Assembly (NCBI GenBank): GCA_018663165.1
Contig: JABJES010000086.1
Location: 1-5,713, forward strand
Direction of reading: 5' to 3'
Source: Rhodospirillaceae bacterium
GTDB lineage: Bacteria > Pseudomonadota > Alphaproteobacteria > UBA11136
Length of the DNA stretch: 5,713 nucleotides
Made by a program: the position numbers and the translations under genes. The notes beneath the pieces were generated by a model, which searched no databases, was not told the origin of the DNA, and worked only from the letters and a program-made list of their open reading frames with translations. Numbering within the stretch: the first letter of the stretch is position 1; each line of letters starts with the position of its first letter. Shown one piece after another: positions 1 through 5,205 of this stretch.

Positions 1-167
1 ATGTTGCCGAATTCCTTCAGCGCAAAGAGGTTTGAGGCGTGCTCCGTACTGTCGAACTGGTACGAGGTGGTCTGATAGATCGGCACGGCAACGGCGTTGG
101 TGGCGCTGTCGCTACGGTAATCACCACCGTGCAGGACAAGTGTTTCCGGGTTTTTGTAGTCGCTCAT
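1..167 (-). CDS. metY: O-acetylhomoserine sulfhydrylase (aminocarboxypropyltransferase), N-terminal fragment
   Basis: PLP-dependent enzyme of the Cys/Met metabolism family, expected in the cytoplasm, which makes homocysteine from O-acetylhomoserine and sulfide in methionine synthesis. Only the first 55 codons are present; the gene continues past the left edge. The visible N-terminus carries the family signature: ETLVLHGG at residues 8-15, AVAVPIYQTTSYQF at 25-38, and STEHASNLFALKEFGN at 40-55, the stretch that normally leads into the IYTRI(M/S)NPT segment. The start at 167 is well supported by a strong AAGGAGG five bases upstream. The PLP lysine lies outside the window, so catalytic competence cannot be judged. 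It sits 61 bases downstream of the response regulator gene on the same strand, with no obvious terminator between, so read-through is possible. Cystathionine gamma-synthase or MetZ are less likely, because the FALKEFGN block is typical of MetY. Confidence 0.88.
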   Translation of the reverse strand, partial: MSDYKNPETLVLHGGDYRSDSATNAVAVPIYQTTSYQFDSTEHASNLFALKEFGN

Positions 168-172
168 CTGTT

Positions 173-179
173 CCTCCTT
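173..179 (-). promoter_or_regulatory. Strong Shine-Dalgarno site of metY
   Basis: AAGGAGG on the minus strand, five bases before the ATG at 167. It is the best ribosome binding site in the window and fixes the metY start. Confidence 0.85.
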
Positions 180-228
180 GAAATCAGTTATTTTATTATT
201 TGCCGTAAAGCCAGCGTCTTGTGCGGCG

Positions 229-1152
229 TTACCTTCTGCGCATGGAATCGGAGATTTCGCGGGCCAGTTCGGCGGTGCGTTTTTCCGGATCAAAGGCTAT
301 TTTGATGGCCGCCGATAGATTGGGCAGAAGTTCCAGGTCTTTGGTCTCGGGTTTTTTAAATTGCTTGCGGATGCGATTGGCGATGTCGAGCATATTAAGG
401 CAGAGTTCGCCGACATGGGCGTAAGAAGTCCCGCGCAGGCGGCGGTTGATGTCCTCTGAGGTCATGCGTAAATCATCGAGATGCTGAACGATGTGCTCGT
501 CCGGCTTTGCGCCGCTGTAATGGGGATGGATGAAGTTAACGAGATAGGCGATATGGGCGGCGTTACGCTCCATTTTTTGGGCGTTGATCTCTTTGGTGAA
601 TGTGTCGATTTTCTCCTGGATTCTTTCTGAATTTTCTTCTCCAGTGGCCTTGATCCTTAGCGGGTTGGGCACATCGATCAGGGGGACGTTGCTGTCTTCC
701 TGGGGCGATTTGTGACGGTCGGGGCCGATATAGTTACTGGTCACGACAAAGGGTTTACGACTGCCGACTAGGTGCATTATCCGATTATGGACGATTTTCG
801 TCGAAATCGGCTTGAGCAAGATATCGTCGACGCCTGAATTGATCACCTTGCTGATCATTTTCTGGGTCGGGGTATCGGTGATAAAGATAGCGACAATAAA
901 CGGGTTATCGCCGATTTCGTGATTACGGATGCGCCGGACAAGTGCACTCAAATCGCCGCCGGGCATGGCCTCATCGCAGACCAGGACATCGACAGAATTC
1001 GCCTCCACAGCCTTTACAATTTCGTTATATTTCCCGGTGTCCCGAACCTGCCGGAAACCAAGGCTGTTCAGCCCCGCCCTTAGAGCGGAGCGAATAAAGC
1101 CGTTTGCATCGCAGATCAGAAGGTTAACGTTGTCAAAAGTATATTCGGCCAT
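229..1152 (-). CDS. Stand-alone response regulator with receiver domain and helical C-terminal region
   Basis: A 307-residue two-component response regulator. Residues about 9-130 form a CheY-like receiver: beta-1 LLICDAN with Asp15, the predicted phosphoacceptor Asp60 in DVLVCDEAMPGG, the switch Thr92 in FITDT, and the conserved Lys114 in ILLKP. The usual acidic pair before the first loop is Cys14-Asp15 here rather than two acids, so metal binding may differ. After the receiver comes YIGPDRH (141-147), a linker motif often seen after receivers in alphaproteobacterial regulators (from memory). Residues about 172-307 look mostly helical and charged. I see no helix-turn-helix, GGDEF, EAL, HD-GYP or AAA+ signature, so the output is unknown and may be protein-protein contact. 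No histidine kinase is nearby. The ATG at 1152 gives the normal distance to beta-1. The ribosome binding site is poor: AAGG lies only two bases upstream. The next gene on this strand is metY. Confidence 0.9.
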   Translation of the reverse strand: MAEYTFDNVNLLICDANGFIRSALRAGLNSLGFRQVRDTGKYNEIVKAVEANSVDVLVCDEAMPGGDLSALVRRIRNHEIGDNPFIVAIFITDTPTQKMISKVINSGVDDILLKPISTKIVHNRIMHLVGSRKPFVVTSNYIGPDRHKSPQEDSNVPLIDVPNPLRIKATGEENSERIQEKIDTFTKEINAQKMERNAAHIAYLVNFIHPHYSGAKPDEHIVQHLDDLRMTSEDINRRLRGTSYAHVGELCLNMLDIANRIRKQFKKPETKDLELLPNLSAAIKIAFDPEKRTAELAREISDSMRRR

Positions 1153-1185
1153 GACCTTGATTCTATTTTAAGTCTTTTGATTGAT

Positions 1186-1191
1186 ATTATA
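1186..1191 (-). promoter_or_regulatory. Possible -10 box for the response regulator gene
   Basis: A perfect TATAAT on the minus strand, 33 bases before the start codon of the response regulator. No good -35 hexamer lies 16-18 bases upstream (CAGGGT at 17), so it may depend on an activator or be chance in an AT-rich stretch. Confidence 0.35.
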
Positions 1192-1234
1192 GGAAATATA
1201 TAGCATTGACCCTGGATAGGATCAGGAAAAAAGG

Positions 1235-1309
1235 ATGAGTAGTTCTATCGTTTGTCCTTCGACAGCTTGCCCTTCGATGGAATCTTGGTTAATAAAAAGC
1301 TTAAACTAA
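1235..1309 (+). other. Possible 24-codon small ORF ahead of the Sel1 gene
   Basis: An ATG-to-TAA frame of 24 codons in the divergent gap. AGGA at 1224-1227 lies seven bases before the ATG, which is good spacing. The peptide begins MSSSIVCPSTACPS and contains a CPS pair five residues apart. Its stop (1307-1309) falls one base before the AAGGA site of the Sel1 gene, which starts at 1326, an arrangement that would allow translational coupling or a leader-peptide role. The frame is short enough to occur by chance, and no known leader peptide is recognised. Confidence 0.2.
1253..1277. repeat. Short direct repeat, 15-base period, in the divergent intergenic region
   Basis: TGTCCTTCGA (1253-1262) and TGCCCTTCGA (1268-1277) match at nine of ten bases and are offset by 15 bases. 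The repeat may be a regulator site, a remnant of a dispersed intergenic repeat with a TTCGACA core, or simply the CPS codon repeat of the small ORF it lies in. Confidence 0.4.
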
Positions 1310-1310
1310 A

Positions 1311-1315
1311 AAGGA
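1311..1315 (+). promoter_or_regulatory. Ribosome binding site deciding the TTG start of the Sel1 gene
   Basis: AAGGA lies ten bases before a TTG codon at 1326. No in-frame ATG occurs until about 1500, inside the mature protein, so this site plus the intact signal peptide argue for initiation at TTG. Confidence 0.55.
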
Positions 1316-1325
1316 TATTGATTTA

Positions 1326-1937
1326 TTGATCTCAACTATTCCTCTTCGAAAACTGTCATACAGCCTTTTTTGTGTGGTTTTTCTCATCGGATCGGTCTTT
1401 CTTTCACCAGCCAGAGGAGGGGACGACCCTTCACTCTCGTCGACGATCATTTCAAAAAAATCGTTCTCTGAATGGCTTGGCCTGGCAAAAAAAGATGATG
1501 CCATGGCTCAATATGTGGTCGGCCATCTTTACGAGAAGGGGGATGGGGTTAAAAAAAACGACGCTGAAGCCGCTAAATGGTACCGCAAGGCGGATAAAAA
1601 AGGCCTTTCTGACGCGACAGCACTCCTTGGTGTTCTTTATCTCGAAGGACGCGGGGTCAAGCAGAGCAACAAAAAAGGAATAGCCTTTCTTAAAAAAGCC
1701 GCGAAAAGAGGAAATATCCGGGCCCGTTTTAACCTCGGTAAAGCCTATAACGTTGGCAAGCATGTGAAAAAAAATATCGTCGTTTCCTATATGTGGTTTT
1801 ACCTTGCAGCCTATGTGCCGAGAACGCCGGAAAGTTTTGCGGCTAAAAAGGAAATGGAAAACCTCAAGATGGTGATGACAAAGGGCGAGATTGACGCAGC
1901 CTTGAAAAAGGCCCAAAAATACACAGGTGGGCGGTAA
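1326..1937 (+). CDS. Exported Sel1-repeat (TPR-like) protein
   Basis: A 203-residue protein expected outside the cytoplasm. The N-terminus looks like a Sec signal peptide: a basic start with Arg8 and Lys9, a hydrophobic core at about 12-26 (LFCVVFLIGSVFL), then SPARGG as a likely cleavage region near 28-31. Three tandem Sel1-like repeats of 36 residues follow at about 59-94, 95-130 and 131-166. The first two show the consensus GxLYxxGxGVKK/Q and a helix with AAKWYRKA or AFLKKAAKRG; the third is degenerate. The C-terminal 37 residues are a Lys-rich helical tail. Sel1 repeats are alpha-alpha solenoids that scaffold protein complexes, often in envelope processes; the partner is not visible here. 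The start is TTG. The gene is richer in A tracts than its neighbours, with runs of 7-8 A at 1454, 1487, 1551 and 1767 in Lys codons. A small unknown gene follows after 49 bases on the same strand. Confidence 0.88.
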   Translation: MISTIPLRKLSYSLFCVVFLIGSVFLSPARGGDDPSLSSTIISKKSFSEWLGLAKKDDAMAQYVVGHLYEKGDGVKKNDAEAAKWYRKADKKGLSDATALLGVLYLEGRGVKQSNKKGIAFLKKAAKRGNIRARFNLGKAYNVGKHVKKNIVVSYMWFYLAAYVPRTPESFAAKKEMENLKMVMTKGEIDAALKKAQKYTGGR

Positions 1938-1986
1938 GCGCGCTCTTTCTGGATACATAAATCATAAGTAAGGTCAGGATTTTACG

Positions 1987-2304
1987 ATGAGTGAAGATGA
2001 AAATGGAGCTATTGACGAGGCTGAGATCGAGAGCAAGAGAAAGGCGCTTGAGATTGTCGCTCGTGCATTCGGAGAATGCGAAACGGCCCAGATTCCAGGG
2101 CTGATCGCCGTCGGTGCCTTTCTTGATCACATTATCGCCCATCTGGTTTCCATGAATGACCGCGAGATGACGTCGCAGTTTCTCGAATCCCTCGCTGGGA
2201 AAGTTCGCCAAGGCATCTACGATCAAGTGGTCGAAGACCAACCGATCAGCGGCAGTATTCCTCTCGATCCTGCTGGTGGGCCAAATGGTGGCAACGGCCA
2301 GTAA
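1987..2304 (+). CDS. Small acidic helical protein of unknown function
   Basis: A 105-residue protein I do not recognise. The first 15 residues are very acidic (MSEDENGAIDEAEIE). Three likely amphipathic helices follow at about 11-30, 37-54 and 58-83, the second with a hydrophobic face (IPGLIAVGAFLDHIIAHLV) too short and polar to be a sure membrane segment. The end is a flexible Gly/Pro/Asn tail (PAGGPNGGNGQ). There is no signal peptide, so it is probably cytosolic. AGGA at 1976-1979, seven bases before the ATG, supports both the start and that the frame is real; the reverse-strand frame across it lacks any recognisable protein. It lies 49 bases after the Sel1 gene with no clear terminator between, so the two may be co-transcribed, though one product looks exported and the other cytosolic. 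The helical content would suit a protein-protein adaptor, but that is a guess. Confidence 0.72.
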   Translation: MSEDENGAIDEAEIESKRKALEIVARAFGECETAQIPGLIAVGAFLDHIIAHLVSMNDREMTSQFLESLAGKVRQGIYDQVVEDQPISGSIPLDPAGGPNGGNGQ

Positions 2305-2408
2305 CTCGTTCTGATTCATTCGTTTATGCGCATGGTGGTGGCTTTATGCCTATCCTTTCGCTTCTTTCTTAACCGTTTTCACCAGTCTTGAGGCATGGGC
2401 CTTTTGTC

Positions 2409-3293
2409 ATGGAAAATGGCGCAAAAAATAAATTTGGATTTTTAAAAACCATGACAGGATATCTTGCTGCACTGGCTGTTGGTTACGGTGCTGCTGTTGG
2501 CGGCCTTTATTTCGCCCAGCGCAGCCTCATCTATTACCCTGATCAGACTCGGCCATTAGCACCTGATTTCGGGGTTCCGGAAATGACCGCCTTTGATCTC
2601 ACGACCGAAGACGGGATCAACCTTCTCACCTGGTATCATCCTCCTGCCAGCGCCAGCGCGCCGGTCATCGTCTATTTTCACGGCAATGCTGGCCATATCG
2701 GTTATCGCGCTTCTAAAATCCGCCCTTATATGGATGCCGGCTTTGGCGTTCTGTTGTTAAGCTGGCGCGGCTATAGCGGTAACGAGGGCAGTCCTTCGGA
2801 AGAGGGTCTGTACAGCGACGGTCGCGCGGCGCTTTCTTTTCTTGAGACCGAAGGCATCACCCCTGATCGTATGGTGCTTTACGGTGAATCTCTTGGCAGC
2901 GCAATCGCCGTTGAGTTGGCCCATAATCAGGCAGAGTCCGGCACCTCTGTCGGTGCCGTTGTTTTGGAGGCGCCCTTTACGTCATTGCCTGAGGTCGCGA
3001 CCCAGCATTACCCCTGGTTGCCGGTGAGCTGGATGATGGAGGATCGTTTTGAATCCCTGTCAAAAATAGGCGATGTAATGAGCCCGGTTCTGGTTCTTCA
3101 CGGTGAGCTCGATAATGTGGTTCCGGTCGATCAAGGATGGCGCATGGCTGAGGCGGCGAAAAAGCCCAAGCAGGGGCGATTTTATGCCGAGGCGGGTCAT
3201 AATGACCTCTATGAGTTTGACGCCGCCGACTCGGTTATCAGTTTCATCGAGAAATACGCCTCCGGGCAGGAAACGGAAACGATTTCTCCCTGA
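2409..3293 (+). CDS. Membrane-anchored alpha/beta hydrolase, BEM46/ABHD13 type
   Basis: A 294-residue serine hydrolase of the alpha/beta fold; the substrate is unknown, but esterase or thioesterase activity is likely. Residues about 16-36 form one transmembrane or uncleaved signal-anchor helix (YLAALAVGYGAAVGGLYF) followed by AQRSLIYYPD, the typical N-terminus of this family. HGNAG at 91-95 is the oxyanion-hole motif, GESLG at 159-163 holds the nucleophile Ser161, Asp235 lies in HGELDNVVP, and His264 in AGHNDLYE, so the catalytic triad is complete. Length and motif order match the family. I chose the ATG at 2409; an in-frame TTG at 2388 would add seven residues but has no ribosome binding site, while GAGG at 2390-2393 lies 15 bases before 2409. 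The ATG at 2451 would still keep the membrane helix. It is on the same strand as the two genes before it, 104 bases downstream, and converges on the aldehyde oxidoreductase operon. Confidence 0.9.
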   Translation: MENGAKNKFGFLKTMTGYLAALAVGYGAAVGGLYFAQRSLIYYPDQTRPLAPDFGVPEMTAFDLTTEDGINLLTWYHPPASASAPVIVYFHGNAGHIGYRASKIRPYMDAGFGVLLLSWRGYSGNEGSPSEEGLYSDGRAALSFLETEGITPDRMVLYGESLGSAIAVELAHNQAESGTSVGAVVLEAPFTSLPEVATQHYPWLPVSWMMEDRFESLSKIGDVMSPVLVLHGELDNVVPVDQGWRMAEAAKKPKQGRFYAEAGHNDLYEFDAADSVISFIEKYASGQETETISP

Positions 3294-3312
3294 AATGTGG
3301 CCGCGATGGGGT

Positions 3313-3633
3313 TTAGCCGCCGCCCCGGTGAAAGGTGCGATCAAAAGCATCGAGAAATTTATTTATCTCGGCTTCATTGAGACCTTTGAACGAAAATTCC
3401 ACATGAGTGACGGGCAGGCGAAAACCGCCCAGGCGACGTTCGGTTTCTTCTGAAAGAGAAATCACAACACATTTGTCCGCCCGCCCGAGGGTAATCGTTA
3501 ACCCGTCGATGTTGACATGGGCGTTCTCAACGCCCAGGCCTTTCTCCGTCGCGCCGGGGATAAGACGCATAAAATCAACGTGGCTAATCGACATTTCCCG
3601 GTTTAGTCGATCTTTCTGGTTATTTTCATTCAT
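3313..3633 (-). CDS. Unrecognised 106-residue protein, last gene of the aldehyde oxidoreductase operon
   Basis: I cannot place this protein in a family. It starts 11 bases after the stop of the MoaD-like gene, so it is very probably in the same transcript. After a polar N-terminus (residues 1-15), the pattern suggests strand HVNIDGLTITLG (39-50), strand CVVISL (55-60), helix SEETERRLGG (61-70), strand THVEFSF (76-82) and a final helix LNEAEINKFLDAFDRTF (85-101), a compact alpha/beta fold. There is no signal peptide or membrane segment. One cysteine (55) is present, so it is not a classical Fe-S protein. The C-terminus is HRGGG, which recalls the Gly-Gly tail of sulfur carriers but may be chance. 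No clear ribosome binding site is seen before the ATG at 3633; translational coupling to the preceding gene is plausible. An internal ATG at codon 14 is an alternative start. Position suggests an accessory or maturation role for the tungstoenzyme; this is inference from context only. Confidence 0.78.
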   Translation of the reverse strand: MNENNQKDRLNREMSISHVDFMRLIPGATEKGLGVENAHVNIDGLTITLGRADKCVVISLSEETERRLGGFRLPVTHVEFSFKGLNEAEINKFLDAFDRTFHRGGG

Positions 3634-3644
3634 TATAAATCTGT

Positions 3645-3896
3645 TCAGCCACCGGCGATCGGCGGCCAGATGGCAATCACGTCGTCCTCGTTAAGTTGCA
3701 TTTTCAGCCGTTCTTTTGGGTCAAGGTAAATACCGTTCAACAAAACCAGATGGGTAAGTTCGGAAGGTAAATTGAATTGTCCGATCAGGTCCTGCACTGT
3801 GGCATCTTCAGGCATGTTGAGTGATGTCTGATGACGTTCGCTGTCTTTGGGAAGATAACGGTCGAGCATGGCGTAGAGTTTCAGAGTTATTTTCAT
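3645..3896 (-). CDS. MoaD/ThiS-like sulfur-carrier protein
   Basis: An 83-residue ubiquitin-fold (beta-grasp) protein. It begins with the strand MKITLKLYAML, shows the usual central ATVQDLIGQFNLP helix, LVLLNGIYLD at about 50-59, and LNEDDVIAIWPPIAGG at 68-83. The C-terminal Gly82-Gly83 is the site that family members use to carry sulfur as a thiocarboxylate after adenylation by a MoeB/ThiF-type enzyme. In MoaD this sulfur builds the dithiolene of molybdopterin; ThiS serves thiamine synthesis. PPIAGG resembles the PPVAGG ending of MoaD. The neighbouring pterin-dependent aldehyde oxidoreductase argues for a MoaD-type role in making the tungstopterin, rather than thiamine synthesis. No MoaE or MoeB is in the window, so partners must be encoded elsewhere. 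It starts 41 bases after the flavoprotein gene with a weak ribosome binding site. It could be a dedicated MoaD paralogue beside a housekeeping copy. Confidence 0.88.
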   Translation of the reverse strand: MKITLKLYAMLDRYLPKDSERHQTSLNMPEDATVQDLIGQFNLPSELTHLVLLNGIYLDPKERLKMQLNEDDVIAIWPPIAGG

Positions 3897-3937
3897 GGCT
3901 CAATACTGGCCTGGCGAATGAAGAACGGCGAACGAAT

Positions 3938-5188
3938 TCAACCAATACTCCTTGTGGCGCCGATATAGGCCTCCATAACCCTGGTCGGATTATCGCACAG
4001 CACATCTTTCCAGCGACCGAGCGGCAGTCTGGTTTCTATTAAACCCCGCAGGATTCCCACATGCTCTGTCAGGCCCAGGGTCGAGGCACCGACCAGCACG
4101 TCGCCGTCAAACTGTAGATTGATGTATTTGAAATTTGCCTCGTCACATAGTTCCGCCTGGGTGCCTTTTTTAACCCCCATCCACTGGCCGAACGAGCTCG
4201 AAATCAGTCCCATGGTATCGAGCACGTTCATGTTCAGGCTACCGTGATATGGCGTGTCCTGGCCTGCCATGTTGAGGGCGGCGATGCGGCCATGTTCGAC
4301 GGCAGTGGGTTGAATGGCGTGAACAGAATATTCGCCGGTCGAAAAATCCCGTCCCTGGGCAACGTCACCGGCGGCATAAATGCCTTCAATATTTGTCGCC
4401 ATCCAGTCATTGACCAAAATCCCGTCGTCTGTCTCAACGCCGCTGCCTTTGAGAAAGTCGATATAGGGCGCTACTCCGGCAGCCGAGATAACCAGATCAG
4501 CATCTAGTTTTTCTTTGCTTGAGAGATGAACGAGAAGGGGGTGTTTGCCGGTGCCTGTTTCTATTTTTGTGATCTTGGCAGAAGTATGAACCTTGATCCC
4601 CTTGTTAACGCACCATGTCTTTAACAGATTGCCGGCGGTTTCGTTCATCATCCGTGGCACCATGCGATCGCCCATCTCGACAACACTGAGATCAACGCCG
4701 TTTTTGACCAGGGACTCGAGGATGATACAGCCGATAAAGCCGGCTCCCATCAACACAACCTTGGCGCCTTTTTTGGCACCCTTGGCAATATTGCGACCGT
4801 CTTCCAAGGTCCAGCAATGATGTACACCGTTCAGGTCGATGCCGGGGATGGGCGGGTTGAGGGGGTGTGCGCCGGTGGCGATCAGAAGTTTTTCAAAAGC
4901 AACCGGCTTGCCTTTTTCGAGGATGACATTGCGGCCCTTGGTATCAATTTGCGTGACCAGACTCTGGATAATCTCGATTTTCAAATCCTTGAAATGAGAT
5001 TTGCCGTGGCGCAGATGGGTGCCGTCTTCGCCAACTCGCTTGATCAGGTAATAGGGCAGGGCCATGCGGGAATAAGGCGGCTCGGACTCACCGCCGATCA
5101 GGATGATTTTGCCCTCAGGGTCGGCCTTGCGCAGAGTCTCGGCTGCAACAACGCCCGCCGGTCCGGCACCGATAATGACGTAAGCCAT
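3938..5188 (-). CDS. FAD/NAD(P)-dependent oxidoreductase, probable flavin subunit of the aldehyde oxidoreductase
   Basis: A 416-residue flavoprotein of the pyridine nucleotide-disulfide oxidoreductase fold, close in layout to NirB N-termini and rubredoxin reductases. FAD-binding GAGPAG is at 7-12, IATGA at 103-107, the NAD-binding GAGFIG at 148-153 with Glu171 at the end of the next strand (favouring NADH over NADPH), and the second FAD motif YAAGDVA at 271-277. There is no redox-active CxxC after the first Rossmann motif, so it is not a disulfide reductase. The C-terminal region from about 315 is the interface domain. It starts 17 bases after the stop of the tungsten aldehyde oxidoreductase gene, with GGAG four bases before the ATG. 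Proteobacterial AOR of the Aromatoleum type has catalytic, Fe-S and FAD subunits and can use NAD+; this gene fits the FAD subunit (AorC). A free-standing ferredoxin or NADH oxidase is the alternative. Cytoplasmic: no signal peptide. Confidence 0.9.
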   Translation of the reverse strand: MAYVIIGAGPAGVVAAETLRKADPEGKIILIGGESEPPYSRMALPYYLIKRVGEDGTHLRHGKSHFKDLKIEIIQSLVTQIDTKGRNVILEKGKPVAFEKLLIATGAHPLNPPIPGIDLNGVHHCWTLEDGRNIAKGAKKGAKVVLMGAGFIGCIILESLVKNGVDLSVVEMGDRMVPRMMNETAGNLLKTWCVNKGIKVHTSAKITKIETGTGKHPLLVHLSSKEKLDADLVISAAGVAPYIDFLKGSGVETDDGILVNDWMATNIEGIYAAGDVAQGRDFSTGEYSVHAIQPTAVEHGRIAALNMAGQDTPYHGSLNMNVLDTMGLISSSFGQWMGVKKGTQAELCDEANFKYINLQFDGDVLVGASTLGLTEHVGILRGLIETRLPLGRWKDVLCDNPTRVMEAYIGATRSIG

Positions 5189-5205
5189 AACGCTCCGCCG
5201 CCTTC

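Noticed and set aside
168..228. SAM-II riboswitch upstream of metY, as often found in alphaproteobacteria
   Set aside because: The 61-base gap lacks the SAM-II core pattern I know, and the pairing seen (GCCG with CGGC) is too weak.
1178..1206. Plus-strand promoter TTGATT with 17-base spacing to TAGCAT for the Sel1 gene
   Set aside because: Both hexamers match the consensus at only four of six positions in an AT-rich stretch, which is near chance.
1452..1958. 168-codon minus-strand frame opposite the Sel1 gene
   Set aside because: It lies wholly antisense to a gene with clear Sel1 repeats and reads as a Phe/Arg-rich shadow with no family signature.
1864..2319. 151-codon minus-strand frame opposite the small acidic protein gene
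   Set aside because: The plus-strand frame has the better ribosome binding site and protein-like composition; this one overlaps the Sel1 gene end and shows no motif.
3300..3330. GGGG/CCCC hairpin as a terminator between convergent genes
   Set aside because: The stem is only four base pairs with an eleven-base loop and no T tract follows on either strand.
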